A DNA stretch of 60,000 bases from Halisarca cf. caerulea (Eukaryota; Porifera; Demospongiae; Chondrillida; Halisarcidae): assembly GCA_963170055.1 (NCBI GenBank), contig CAUJGJ010000263.1, forward strand, positions 1,473,900 to 1,533,899, given 5' to 3'. Each line of letters opens with the position of its first letter. Position 1 is the stretch's first letter. A program made the position numbers and the translations under genes. This document shows positions 1 to 12,687 of the stretch, one piece after another. A model generated the notes under the pieces. That model worked only from the letters and a program-made list of their open reading frames with translations. It did no database searches and was not told the DNA's origin.

Positions 1-749
1 AATTCAAGTACAGCTACTTAAGTTGCAACGAAGGAAGCTTAGGATTAGTACCCTTCAAAGGTAGGGCTGTAATCAATTTTATCCAAGTAGTTTTTAAATG
101 CATCCCGAAAATTTCTATTTTTGCTTTAGAGAAGCCCTGGGCACTTAGCAGGCTTCTGCACTCGTGACGTCATAGGTCTGCGGTGTTCAGTCTGGGGCTA
201 AGGCTTGCAGGTAAACATTCAATCTCACAAAATTATGCAGCCTTCATTTTTGTGAATGAACACTGTCATGAATCGATCGTGAATCTATTTGTAAAGGGTA
301 GAATTTCCCAAAAATGCTTAATATTATGACATATCATTAATAGCTTGTATTAATCAATCTTGAAATTTTATCCTAGCTGTAACACACATGCACACTGATC
401 TGTGTACTGTATTCAGAAACAGCTTGAGTGGCGTAAAACAGCCTCATTTATCACCCTCTGAGGCATAAAAACTAAAAATTCCCTGGGGGAGCATACCGCC
501 AGACCCCCTAATTTAGACCACTATCATTCCACATACATATCTGCCCTCATTACATCACTATACTTTGCCATTGCCCTGTCTTATTCATTATTCTGAAAGA
601 AAAACTGATTTACATGCTGCATGTAGGTATGGGGGAATTAATATCATTGAATACACATACTTGTGCCGTGCCGCATGTGCGTGTGTGTACATACATACGT
701 ATAAACAGATGTGGAGATTCCTCCTAAAAATTTGACCCCAAATAAAACC

Positions 750-812
<63 letters not shown>

Positions 813-816
813 ATAC
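1..816. other. HEATR1 intron sequence at window edge
   Basis: No exon resembling the next HEATR1 segment is visible here, so the intron runs off the left edge. The stretch at about 430-515 carries a degraded copy of the G-rich dispersed motif also present at 13915-13940 (GGGGGTCTGG..GCAT..CCCCC, here reversed). It ends in a (CA)n run at 754-811 that directly follows the splice donor of exon 945-817. Confidence -1.
754..811. repeat. (CA)n microsatellite at a HEATR1 5' splice site
   Basis: About 29 CA units on the plus strand, read as GU in the HEATR1 transcript, beginning within six bases of the donor of exon 945-817. Confidence -1.
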
Positions 817-3764
817 CTGCATCAGAGCTGGTATAATGCTGTCTATTGTTTGTTGTATGATGGAATAGCTGTACTGATTGTCGCAGCGCATGACACTGGT
901 CCCCATGAAGGTGAATATGGGCATGATGTTGTGGAGGATACGGGACTGCAAGGAGGGAGGGTGATGGTGAGGAGAGTGGAGGGTGAGGGTGAGGAGAGTG
1001 GAGGGTGATGGTGAGGAGAGTGAAGGATGAGGGCGAGGAGAGTGAAGGGTGAGGGTGAGGAGAGTGAAGGGTGAGGGTGAGGAGAGGGAAGGGTGAGGGT
1101 GAGGAGAGTGGAGGGTGAGGGTGAGGAGAGTGGAGGGTGAGGGTGAGGAGAGTGGAGGGTGATGGTGAGGAGAGTGAAGGGTAATGGTGAGGAGAGTGGA
1201 GGGTGAGGGTGAGGAGAGTGGAGGGTGAGGGTGAGGAGAGGGGAGGGTGATGGTGAGGAGAGGGAAGGGTGATGGTGAGGAGAGGGAAAGTTGAGGTGTG
1301 CAAGTAGTGATGGTGAGGAGTACTCAAAGTTACAAGTTCTACAAAGGAAAAGCATCCCGTAGGAGAGCTCACAGGATAGAGTTTAGCGGCAGTTGCCAGC
1401 AGCATGAATGCATGATGCTGCGTGTGAGTGTCAGAAGACACTCGAATACACTTGACAGCCAATTCCACATCAAACACGTCCTCTGGGACCACCTCTGCAA
1501 AAGGCAGTGGACATCAGGAGATATAGCTAATCATCATGAACGCATTTATGCATGTACACATGCATCACACACACACACACACAGAGCATCTACACTCACT
1601 CAGGGCTTGCGCTGGGTCCATCGCAGTCAACTGCTTACAGCAGAGAGTCAATTGGGTCAAGATGAGTTGACATGGATACTCAAGCTCCTCCCACTGGTCC
1701 TCCGGATCCAGGACGTGACCGAGGAGTTGAAACAACAATGGGACCAACCTCCAGTGGTCTCCGCCTTCCAGATCAGTTAAACTAGTGCTTAATTCCAGGA
1801 CCACACACAGTCGTCTTCGGCAAGAAAGCAAATTGTAGATGGGCTCTTTTGTCCTGGAAAGGGTTGAACATGTTGGGTGATACACTAGTTGCTCAATCCG
1901 CTGTCGGTACCACACCCACACCAATCAAGGACCACACCCACACAGTTCAGGGACAACACAAACCCCAATCAGGAACAACATCCATACTGATCAGGGACCA
2001 CACCCTCACAGATCTAGGACCACACCCATACTGATCAGGGACCATACCCACCCCAACCAGGAACCACATCTACACTGATCAGGGAGTTACCCCACACAGT
2101 TCAGGGAGCACACCCACACTGATCAGGGACCACACCCACATAGATCAGGGACCACACCCACCCCAACCAGGAATCACATCCACACTGATCAGGGACCACA
2201 CCCACACACCCACACACACAGTTCAAGGACCACACCACCACAGTTCATGGACCACACCCACACAGATCAGGGACCACACCCACACAGTTCATAGACCACA
2301 CCCACACAGATCAGGGACCACACCCACACAGATCAGGAACTACATCCACGCAACATAAGGAACCAGACCCATAGATATACACTGCCATTACCGTTTTCTT
2401 CTCTTTGGTCTGGGAGTCTCTTCTTCACTGACCACTCCAAGGACATTGAAATCTTGCTTCAGCTCTTCACTCAGATGATCAGCTGTAAGTGGTAGCTATG
2501 GCAACACAGATAAACATTTAAAAAAGTGACATCGACCTATCAATACATCAAGTTACCTTTTGAAGAGTGGAGCGAATGAGGGTTACCATGCCAGCATCAT
2601 CGGTTGACACCAAAGAGTTAATCATTGCCTTGAGCAGTTGGCACTGCAGAGAAGTGTCCAGTGATGAGAAGAACAGCGGAGAGACCTGTGCATAGAGAAG
2701 GCTACAGCGCATGATAACGAGGTTGGATAGTGCAGCTAACAGGACTGCAGGTTGGTGTATGGGGTCAGACGGCTGGTTGGTGTGTGGGGTCAGACGGCTG
2801 GTTGGTGTGTGGGATCAGACGGCAGGTTGGTGTGTGGGATCAGACGGCAGGTTGGTGTGTGGGGTCAGACGGAAGGTTGGTGTGTGGGGTCAGAATGCAT
2901 GCACAAGCAACACACCTTCAAACAGGACACTTTCCTAATAGGACACATCCACAAAACGGACACCTTCACAAAGGCTCTACAGAAAACACACCTGCATAAG
3001 TGCCAATTCCTGAAGCCTTGAAGAGTATAAAAGCTGATGTTGTCCTCCCAAAACAGATAGAAAGCTTTGAAAACCTGATTCAAATTCCTCAAAAACGGTG
3101 GCTGATTTAGGGGTAAAACCCTTAATTAGCACTTCCAGCAGCTCCTTCGCATCCTCACTTGCTGGCTGATCCCTACACAACATTTTCTGTAGCAAATCAC
3201 ATGACTCCTTTAGTTTTACAGGGTGGTCCACTAGATGAAGGTTGCCTAGCAACACAGTTTGAACAGCAATGGGAGTGCCCTCCTGGGTAATGGCTGCCAT
3301 TAGTTGAGAATGTACTGCTGCTAGCCCGCGCTCCCGTCGTAAAGATCGTGACGAGGACTCACTGGAACTTCCTTTGTGGAACAAACCTTTCAGTACAACA
3401 GCAAAATAATGAGGGTCTGATGCAATGTCAAATGAATATTGCACAATCGCGGTCACCAGATGAAGCAATGGAGAAGTGGAGTGTGCTTCATTGGCGAGTC
3501 CACCAGCAAGCTGGTCTACAACAAGGTGGATGGATCGGAAGCAGGCAATGGACTGTTGACGCAGGGTGGACAGGGGACTGACCAGAGGGACCAGAAGAGA
3601 AGGAATCACTGGAAGAGATTGAACAGAGAACATGAGGGGATATACATGTACGTGCACATGCTAAAATCTGCATACACACACTCACACAGACGGACAGAAA
3701 GACACACACACATACACACTCTCACACACACATACACACTCTCTCTCACATACACACACACACA

Positions 3765-3795
<31 letters not shown>

Positions 3796-6700
3796 TCACA
3801 CACACACACACACATACATGGGCATTTGGTGGTACAGATAGCCACTAAGGATTGCACATCAAGAGAGCTGAGGTACGCAGCTCCAATTTGCAGCCCTCGG
3901 GCTTGCAGTATCGGACCCACACAGAGGGAAAGGGAGCCACCCAACATGGTGTCCACGGTGACAGTCGAGGAACTTGGGCTGGTCCAAAGAAGAGCTAAAA
4001 ACCGTAGCAACCAACCTCGGCCAGAAAACTGGACCTGAAGAAGAGAAGTAAGATTGGTTATTTCTTCGTGTAAGACTCACGGAATGCATGTTACATGTTT
4101 GCAACTAGTGCAACTACTGCAACCATTGTAACCACATCTTGTGAACATGTAACATGCATTTTGTGAGTCTTACACGAAGAAATAACCGGAAGATTGGAGA
4201 AATGAGCTACAGTGCTGCCTCTCTGCTCTGAGCATCTGTAAGGCAGCCACACTGGTTAAACCAGCCATCCTATGCAGTCCTGGAAGTCACACATATATCA
4301 GAATGGACCTGCCCATTCCAGCCATCTCTCTAATCTGGCAAGATCCCATCGGTCACAAGGTGGCCGTATTAGAGATGTTTTAATGCACACACATGCAGAC
4401 AGTAACCTACTGAGAACCTTCTCTAGTAGTGTGAGTTGGAAAGAGGCAACAAACAGTGTTGCACCATTCAACACAATCCTGCTGCAGGGAAGTACCCAGG
4501 GTTTTTTGAGAGGTGGTTATTAAGGGATCATCAAAAAAACTTCATATATGCACGTACGTACACATAGAACGTGCAAGTAGTAGTGTGTAGTTGGCTTATG
4601 TGCATCATTGCTATAATAGCAATCTCGACAATACACTGTAATGTCCAAAATTGAATAATAATAATTTATTCTAGGATTGTAGGCTGTAGTCTTAGAGATA
4701 TGTGTAGAATGCTAAGACTCACACACCATGATGAGTGTTCACAGTACTAGTTATGTACAATAATTATGAAAATTACTTTTCTAAACTGCCGCCAGCATGC
4801 ATGGTTGGTCAGTCATGTACTCAAAAATGGTGTACAATACACGACCACGTGTAGTTCCCAACCAACCCGAGTCGCGTATCTGACAATTTTGTGAACGCTT
4901 TTAGATCTCAACTTTCACAGAGCTTTCCAGAGGTATATTCTTAGTATACAGTAAGTTATGGTGTGTGTATTTTAGTTTTATTTATTGTATACTGCAAAAT
5001 TTGGTAGTGGTCGGGAGTCTCTTAGTCCTGGTCGGCTAAGATGAGTGTTGGTTGGGCCCGACCACTGCGGGCACTTCCCTGATGATGCTAGGCCACAGAG
5101 TACAGTGGACCCTCTGATAGTGGACTCTCCCAATAAGGACACAGTATAATAAGCCTCTCTCATGGATCAAGACTTCAGGTCTCAAACACATCCTCCCTAG
5201 TACAGTTCTAATACGTGCGTTTTGAACGCCTCAAACAGGACGACCTCCTTACAAAGGACAAATAAGAGTTGTTCCAAAGTGTCCTTTATTCGGAGGTTCC
5301 ACAGTAACAAACATTAGACAACATTTTCATCACAAGCAGAAATACTATCACTAAGTGATATTGATGCTTTGATGTCAATGCCCCTCTCAAATACATACCT
5401 CCAACATGTTTTGCAGCAGAGTACGATAAGCATTACTGGGTCTTCCACCCTCCCTATCAGCACCATCAGCACCATCATCTCCACTATCACCACCACCACT
5501 GTTACCGACTCGAGATGTTAACGTGTCGAGGACAGAGAGAAGAGTCTATAGAACAATAAAACAGGACAAAATTGCTGAGGGTGTCATCATGGGTGTGGCA
5601 TGGGGCGTGTCAAGTGGGTGTGTCACACCACAGAGGAAGGTGTGTCCTGTGCAGTACACAAGAGTGTGCATTAACTCTCATGTGAGCTCCAGTGGGCGAG
5701 ACAAAAAGGTGTCAGTGCGTGAATGGGTGTGGCATGGGGTGTGTCATTGTGCAAATGGGTGTGGTAGATACAAACTGAAATGAATACAATGACTCACGAA
5801 ATGATACCAGTTCTCTTCCTGTTCAGGAGCATCCAATGTCAACCATACTGCAACATTTCAAACAGAAATTAATAGTTACATTACAACACAACATAAATGG
5901 CATACAAACACTTAGTACTCACTTGATCCAGCTGATGGCGGAAGAACAATACTGTTGATAATTATATTCATAGTCCACAGTCGGAATACTGCAAAAAGTC
6001 GTCTCAGGTTTGTAGATTTTGTGCTTTTGTTCAGAAACGCCAAAACAGAAAATGGAGTCGTAGGAAGCAACAGTTTCTCCTGACAAACAACAAAGAAACA
6101 AACATAAGCCACTGGTGAAAGCGTTTCTATAGAATTAAATATATTGTGACATGTGTAGGTGTGTAAGCGTCCCTTACGTCAGGTGGGTGTGGCTGATGTG
6201 AGGGATAGAACACACCCACTTTAATGTTAGCGGTTGGAACGTCAGCATTGTGATGGGATCACACAAAGCTAAGCTGTAACCGCTGGACACACCCACAAGT
6301 ACCTGACACACCCACGAGTAGCTTAAAGACACACCCACCAGTAGCTTAAAGACACATCCACAAGTAGCTTAGACACACCCACAAGTAGCTTAGGCACACT
6401 CACAAGTAGCTTAGACACACCCACAAGTAGCTTAGACACACCCACAAGTAGCTTAGACACACCCATTCTATACTCACATCAGATTTATGATCTTCAGGAG
6501 TTGACTGGTTGAAAGCAGTCACTAAAACAGCTGACAATTCCAGCTGCAGTGATCTGTCCTGCATCCCGCGGATCCAGTGAGAGAGGACAAAGTTAGCGAA
6601 GACAAAGCGACACACACTACTCTTGGTCACAGGGCCTCTTCCAAAACCAAGAAGAAGGGAGATCTGAGGGAATGAGGCAGACAAGCATCTATATTGAACA

Positions 6701-9616
6701 CAGAGGTGAACAACAAAGCAACATAAATAACTGCTCACTAGTGGTCTGTTGTCCTCAATCAACTTCAGGTTCTCTGTAAACCAGTCAAGAAAGGCAAAAT
6801 TGGTATTTACCAGTTGGTTTTTAGCTCCTGGATCTTCCCTCAGTCTCTGGTATTCTGCAAAGTAAGCGAAACAGAATTCTCACCACATACACACCACACC
6901 CTCACTGCTACACACCACACCCTCACTGCTACGCACCACACCCTCACTGCTACGCACCACACCCTCACTGCTACGCATCACACCCTCACTGCTACGCATC
7001 ACACCCTCACTGCTACGCATCACACCCTCACTGCTACGTACCACACCCTCACTGATACGCACCACACCCTCACTGCTACGCACCACACCCTCACTGCTAC
7101 GCACCACACCCTCACTGCTACGCACCACACCCTCACTGCTACGCACTACACCCTCACTGCTACGCACCACACCCTCACTGCTACGCACCACACCCTCACT
7201 GCTACGCACCACACCCTCACTGCTACGCACCACACCCTCACTGATACACACCACACCCTCACTGTCATCTCGTATGTCCTCACAAGAACACTCACACAAA
7301 ACTCACCATCGCACAACACCAACTCATTCAAACCCTTCAGTAGTGGATGGCTGGTAGTAAGAGAGCTTTCTGCCAATAAAGTCGTCATCTTCAGAGGTGT
7401 CTCCCAATTCTTGTGCATTAGAAGAAGGTTTGGAAGCAACTCAAGAATGAAGGCATTCATGTCTTCTTCACAAACAACTTTCGCTGCCGTACTTGACGAG
7501 GCTATGCGAACACACACCAACGTGCAGTCCTCCCTGTAGGACGCAGGCAACACACACACACACTCAGATACACATATTAACTATATATGTCGTTTATCAT
7601 ACACACCATTTGAAGTCTCGCACTATGCCCATCAGCCCCTGTAATAACTCAGTAGGCGGAACCAGACTAAACAGGCTGTCCACTGAGATGTCAAGTACTG
7701 CCCTGACAACCTCACGACAATCATCTTTCAGTCGTTGTAGAACAGCACTCTGTACAAACTCCTTGTCCTCCTCTTCAAGGTGGTCCTTCTCTAAGATCTT
7801 CTTTAGATGGGTTACTGCAGCTGCTCTCATGTGGCTGTCATGGTGATGTAGACTCAAAGCCAGAGTGCTGCATGTACTCTTTATCACCTGCAATATGACG
7901 AGAGCATAGCGTGGAACCCGTGAGGCAACAGCTACCAAACTGATTAACACTGTGTGATTTGACAATTGACCCTATAATGATTATGTAATTGTTTGTTTGT
8001 TGTTTGCTTGTTACTTGTAATTATTCACTGGGTCCCCTGAAATATAACCATTGGGCTAAGCGGGTCCCCAGCCTAAATAAGAATAATCAATCAATCAAGC
8101 AAGCAAGCAAGACCACCCTGGGGACTGCCTTATCCTGTCTCTAATTCTCAGGTGGTCTTAATTGCCAGGTTGATATGCATGTATGGCTGAAGTGGTTCAT
8201 GGACCAGCTTACAGTGGTCTCTATAGACAGGTGGACTTCAAGACAGGCTTCACTGAACTACATCATTTTACAACAGATCTACATCACTTGGCATGTATTG
8301 TACATCACTTGGCATGCATTGTACATCACTTGACAAACAGTCCACTTCTCTCATGCTATTGGATCCTACAGTATCACAGGTAATGTGGGTGTGTAAGCGT
8401 CCCTCACGTCAGATGGGTGTGGCTGTTGTGAGGGATAGAACACACCCATTTTAATGTTAGCGGTTGGAACGTCAGCATTATGACAGAATCACACAAAGCT
8501 AAGCTGTAACCGCTGGACACACCCTCAAGCAAAGTAGGAACTTTTGGCTATCAGCCTAAGGTCCTGAGGGACATCTAACAACTGTGGACCAAATTCTCCT
8601 TTGTACCCCAGTTGTCAGCTAGCATCCTAGTCATGTGACACAGAGTACGGAAGCTACAAAAGCTGTTCCTCCCTAAATAGGAATTTTCAGTGCAGTTGCA
8701 GCACCCCATTTCCCTGGGATCCAGGGACTTCAAGGTATACTCATCACAGGCAAAACACATGTGGTTGTGGGCTATCTCTTGTTGGGTGGAAACTGACTCA
8801 GCTCAACAAGTTTTGCCTTCCACACTCCATGAGCACCTGACACGCCCACTAACATTTGACATGCCCAAAAGGATTCGTCACACCCGTGAGCACACAAGCA
8901 CATGCAGCCACCTCATTGGAGTACAGGTTGGTAAGAACACTATATGCATACCATGTCCTCACACCTCACTCATCCCATACCACACCTCACCCACCCCCCT
9001 CTCATCACCTGATGTCGAATCCCAGGTAGTGTCATCGACACTATATTGAAAACAGCTTCTTTCTTTGCCCCACCTTCCGACAGAAATTCACCCACAGCTT
9101 TATCAAATGCTTCAGATTGTCTGCAGCCGAGAACACCACATTAAAAGAATAGTAAATTGGAGACAGTCAACACATCCTACAAACCTTGTACTGAGGGCTC
9201 TCATCAGAGGGCAGAGGAGAGTGTCCACATCCAACTCCACCTCACACTCGGTGTACACGGACAGTAGAGATCTAGCAAGACAGATGATCAAGAGATCAGA
9301 TTGTGAACGGACTGAAGGACACTGTTAAGTATGTACTTTGTCAATTCCTCCACAAATACGTCACTTATGGGAAAATCCCTTGCCATGTCCACTAATACTC
9401 TGAAATATATGTCGTTGGGGGAATCCCCACTCAGAACATCAACGACTGATCGCATCAATAGTTCACAAAAGTGAATGATGTTCTGAGATTTGAGCATGCT
9501 TTCCAAGCAGACTACTGTCCTGTCATATTTCAGCAAATGGGAGGTTGTCCTGGAAGAAGACAAGACATATATCCACCATTTAGCACAGTTCTGTTACTAA
9601 CGCACACAGATGTGAA

Positions 9617-9648
<32 letters not shown>

Positions 9649-11371
9649 GTGTGTGTGTGTATGGACTTCTGCACACATCAGTACGGAAAGCTGTGCTGGC
9701 TAACTTTCTGGTTAGGATTCTTTGCTTTTGAGACGAACAAACATAAGACAGACACAGAAAGGATTCCTGTTCGAATTCCGGTTTCAGGTTCTACAAACCC
9801 AGAATTGGGATAAAAAGTGTGTATAAGTTTGCACATACGTGCATGCAAGTGGGAAACTGCAGCACACACCACATACAATGTCCTAAAGACAAGGTGTTCC
9901 ATATCAGATGGGCAGCACACAATAGATACAGAATAAAAAGTATACACACAAATACATATGTATGTACTGTATGTACATACATACAGCTAGAAAATCCCGG
10001 CGAGTGAATTTCTACAAAGTTTTTTGGTCTATGTCTATTTTGGGGATGGACACCCTGACCATCCCAACAATTTCAGGAGTGAATCTTTACAGTGTAAAGT
10101 TGAATTGCAAAAACTGTGAAGATAAACTTGCTAAAACCTTCCAGCCATGCGTATGGCATCTTGTGCTATCGATCTGTTGAGAAATGTGAGGCCTTTTGGA
10201 ATAAAACTACTTTGAATGCTTGCTCCTTCCCAAAATTTTTGAAAATTTTACAACACAAGCTTGAGAAGTTTAACAAATTGCAAAAGAGCTGAATTGGGCA
10301 GTTCAAAACTTCACTACAAGATTATCTGAATGGCACAAATTTGGAAAAGTTGTAGTCAATTGAAATATTATACGGTTCTGGGCATTCGGTATTCTGATTG
10401 GAATGCCAATATTTAACCCCATTGTATGGATTCAATGTGCGCGTATCACCAAACCATAGCAGAGTAGTTAGTGGTCAAATGGCAGAACTGCGTCTGGAAA
10501 CAAGACCAACCTTAGCTATGGTCTCAATGAAGGAGTGAACAAGTCTATCCACGAGGAGGACTTTACTGGAGAGGAGAGACACAGAGACAAGAGATGAGCA
10601 GTACAAGTCACAGTTCTTTGACTTCAGTCCCTTTGTCAGGTAGGGAGAAATGAGGGTAACAAGGTCTTCTGAGATCTTCTTTGTCATCTCGATAACACCC
10701 ACGAGTGTGGTGGTATAAAGAGCAATTGCTGTTTGGCTGCAGTTGGGACGATGCTTTTGACACCGCACCCACTTGCCCACAAGCTCACAGATGAATACCA
10801 GTGATGCATGGTCGGCAATACAGTGGTTGATGAGGGTCTGTTGAGAGAGGGGAGACCCAGATTTCTGCAGTGGGCGTAACCAGTGCCAGCGAGAAGTGTG
10901 GCTCTTCAGTGGGAGGAGCTGAACCATTCGTACAAACAGATTGGTCTGATAGTAGGGCAATATGCACTGCATCACGTGATCTACGTTGAAAGAGTTAATT
11001 CGAAAGACCCGTACTAGCCATTCCAAACACTTGTGTGATGGTTTCAGGAGAAAGTAAGGTGACACCAGCAGAAGAAAGCGCTCCAGTTCACGATTTAGAC
11101 TCTCAACTTCTTCATCTGTTGTATGTGTTCTTTCAAACTCCTTATAAGTGTCGCTAAAGAGGGTATCGCGAAATTCCAGAAACGTTTCGTCGATGGTCGC
11201 CAGCTCCTCCAACCCATTAGTTGCCAAGTGGAATACCGTCTCTGTATCCACATCACCTGCTTCCCTGGCGTCGAACAAAAACGACGGACGCTTCTTAGAG
11301 GCTAGCTGCTGCAAAGAAGGCTGTCCCGGAACTTCCAACCGTTGGAGCTGGCGTGCAAGGTTTGTAGCCAT
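817..11371 (-). CDS. HEATR1: HEATR1/UTP10, small-subunit processome HEAT-repeat protein (3' part missing)
   Basis: Large alpha-helical HEAT-repeat protein of the U3 snoRNP (t-UTP subcomplex), needed in the nucleolus for rDNA transcription and pre-18S processing. The first exon encodes a characteristic UTP10 start (MATNLARQLQRLEVPG, then SPYFLLKPSHKCLEWLVRVF). The last visible exon encodes ILHNIMPIFTFMGTSVMR, matching the middle of the human protein. Exons, 5' to 3': 11371-10511, 9549-9337, 9271-9185, 9120-9009, 7887-7607, 7533-7307, 6854-6739, 6663-6478, 6079-5923, 5847-5798, 5545-5399, 4034-3818, 3608-2992, 2685-2557, 2495-2392, 1853-1600, 1494-1373, 945-817. Splice phases agree at all junctions except the first, where a 44-nt exon at 9882-9839 would fit in phase but is unconfirmed. 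I chose the start at 11371 rather than 11386 because MATNLARQ aligns with the family N-terminus. Exon 5545-5399 adds a Gly/Asp-rich insert. Roughly the last third of the protein lies beyond the left edge. Confidence -1.
956..1310. repeat. Minisatellite, about 22-bp GGTGAGGAGAGTGGAGGGT-type units
   Basis: Roughly sixteen degenerate units. On the transcribed HEATR1 strand it is a CT-rich array running straight into the 3' splice site of exon 945-817, in effect a greatly lengthened polypyrimidine tract. Confidence -1.
1905..2345. repeat. Degenerate minisatellite of CAGGGACCACACCCACA-type units
   Basis: About twenty irregular units carrying the words ACACTGATCAGGGACC and ACACAGTTCA fill the HEATR1 intron between exons 2495-2392 and 1853-1600. 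Confidence -1.
2745..2895. repeat. Minisatellite, about 30-bp GGTTGGTGTGTGGGGTCAGA units
   Basis: Five near-identical units in the HEATR1 intron between exons 3608-2992 and 2685-2557. Confidence -1.
3690..3817. repeat. (CA)n-rich tract at a HEATR1 5' splice site
   Basis: Interrupted CA/CT run immediately following the donor (GTATGTGTGTG on the transcribed strand) of exon 4034-3818. Confidence -1.
4056..4187. mobile_element. Foldback (MITE-like) element with 44-bp inverted arms
   Basis: Arms at 4056-4099 and 4144-4187 begin GGTTATTTCTTCGTGTAAGA and are nearly perfect inverted copies with a short centre. It lies in the HEATR1 intron just upstream of the acceptor of exon 4034-3818. No confident target-site duplication was seen. 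Confidence -1.
5103..5304. mobile_element. Short DNA transposon (MITE), CAGTGGACCCTC ends, TA target site
   Basis: Left end CAGTGGACCCTCTGATAG and right end GGAGGTTCCACAG are inverted, flanked on both sides by TA (5101-5102 and 5305-5306). The interior is similar to 18518-18735. Ends and target site fit a pogo/Tigger-like non-autonomous element. It sits in a HEATR1 intron. Confidence -1.
6160..6298. repeat. Dispersed about 140-bp repeat, copy 1
   Basis: Begins TGTAAGCGTCCCTTACGTCA and contains TTAGCGGTTGGAACGTCAGC and CTAAGCTGTAACCGCTGGAC. A second copy lies at 8390-8528 in the same orientation. Both are in HEATR1 introns. Confidence -1.
6285..6470. repeat. Minisatellite, 21-bp units with CACAAGTAGCTTAGACACAC
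   Basis: About eight units between the dispersed repeat and the donor of exon 6663-6478. On the transcribed strand the unit is GT-rich and starts close to the 5' splice site. Confidence -1.
6890..7265. repeat. Minisatellite, 21-bp units (CACCCTCACTGCTACGCA core)
   Basis: About eighteen near-identical units in the HEATR1 intron between exons 7533-7307 and 6854-6739. The unit length is a multiple of three, so open frames appear on both strands. These are not genes. Confidence -1.
8019..8112 (+). mobile_element. Retroelement 3'-end-like repeat, copy A
   Basis: Matches the TTATTTACTGGGTGCC...GGCTAAAGGCCTCCCCAG...ATAAGAATAAT consensus shared with copies at 13537-13605, 30003-30075 and, reversed, 35527-35597. 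It ends in an (AATC)n then (AAGC)n tail, as at the 3' end of a non-LTR element. Confidence -1.
8390..8528. repeat. Dispersed about 140-bp repeat, copy 2
   Basis: About 90 percent identical by eye to 6160-6298, in the same orientation. Confidence -1.
9619..9660. repeat. (TG)n microsatellite
   Basis: About twenty TG units in a HEATR1 intron, reading CA in the transcript and lying upstream of the acceptor of exon 9549-9337. Confidence -1.
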
Positions 11372-11392
11372 TTTGGTTTGTGCCACGTGGCT

Positions 11393-11470
11393 GCACGTGG
11401 CTAGTCTCGCGGCGCCAGACCACTTCCCCCTAGAGGGAAGTGGTCTGGCGCCGCGAGACTAGCACGTGGC
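11393..11470. mobile_element. 60-bp perfect palindromic MITE with 9-bp target-site duplication, upstream of HEATR1
   Basis: Element 11402-11461 begins TAGTCTCGCGGCGCCAGACC and is a perfect inverted repeat with 27-bp arms and a 6-nt centre. It is flanked by GCACGTGGC at 11393-11401 and 11462-11470. Length and 9-bp duplication suggest a Mutator-type non-autonomous element. It lies 31-90 bp upstream of the HEATR1 start. Confidence -1.
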
Positions 11471-12687
11471 TGCAATGGTGACGTCTGACCATAATGTAGA
11501 CACTCTAACCATACGCAGTTTAGAGGGTCTATGCTCTAACCTCTAATCATGATACTAGACACTCTGTATCACGTAGTATAGAGTGTCTATGATCTGATCA
11601 TGGTCGGGGACGAACTGTATATGACATTTGCATATGAAACGGAACTTGGTACTGTTATAGTTTAATAAACACTAACAGTTTAATAAAAACTAGCATGCAA
11701 GTAAAATATGTAGTAGAGTCATGTAGGAGAAGTTCAAGTTCATGAGGAGTAACTTAGTTGATCTATTTGACCTTCTGCATTCGTAAAAATGGATCTGAGA
11801 AGAGTCAAACTCAGTCTGGGGATGCAGTCGTGAGACGAGCGACTGCCACGGATGCATATGATGGCCATTCAGATCAGGGCAGATTGCAGAGTACAACAAA
11901 TCCAGTCCATCTAGAGTAGGGGAGATTGGGCCTCATTGCAATGAGGGATGCTAGCCTCTTGTAGAATAGAGTAGGGGAGATTGGACTTTGTTGCAATGAG
12001 GGATGCTAGCCTCTTGTAGAATACATAATATTATTATTGTACTGTGGTGAAGTCTGGTAAGCTAGACCACCTTTGTAAATGCCTGCAAGCTCGTCAGAAG
12101 CAAATAACATTGTCACAAGGTCACATGTCCCCTTAATATTTTGTCCCATAGACTCGCATTCCTAGGATAGGATGTACCCCTAGGACACATGGACCTAGGT
12201 GAGATTGTCCTCTTTAGGAGCAGGTGTCCCCATGTGCTATATAGTCTAAGAATGAAACAATTTATTATTAGAACAAGATATAATACTATTATAATAATTA
12301 AATCAATAGTACATCAGAAAACTCATGTGTATCCGCTGTGAATGTGAGTGGTGCTAGTGCCAAGTATTGCTCTTAGCACCACCATACTCAGTGCTGCACA
12401 AATACACCCACAGCACTTCACAAACCTGGTGCTAGTGCCAAGTATTGGTCCATACCCAATGTTACACAAACACATTCATGGCACTTTGGAAACCTCATGT
12501 GCGTGTGTGCGGTGCCAGTGTCAAATATTGATCTTAGCACCACTAGTATCTATGGCAAGTGCAGAGTGCGGCGAGGTCGCGTCACGTGAGCTGCTCACAA
12601 GTACTTCGACCCTCGCCCTACTACAGAGGTCAGGAGATCACATGATCGACCTTTCTGCACTGCACCACTTCTGAAAACCGTGCGAAG
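11471..12687. other. Intergenic region between HEATR1 and the countin-like gene
   Basis: No gene is evident. It holds a hairpin with 10-bp arms TAGACACTCT at 11556-11589, a tandem pair of about 54-bp units (TAGAGTAGGGGAGATTGG) at 11914-12021, and three imperfect repeats of about 75 bp beginning GGTGCTAGTGCCAAGTATTG at 12345-12560. The frame across the last repeats (12348-12674) is not considered coding. Confidence -1.

Noticed and set aside
2977..3657. HEATR1 exon frame extended past its splice sites
   Set aside because: Phase agreement places the exon at 2992-3608. The upstream residues are intronic.
6880..7299. Frames encoding TATHHTL or SSEGVVR repeats
   Set aside because: Translation of a 21-bp intronic minisatellite in HEATR1.
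12348..12674. 108-codon frame upstream of the countin-like gene
   Set aside because: It spans three imperfect DNA repeats, shows no protein features and abuts the real start region.
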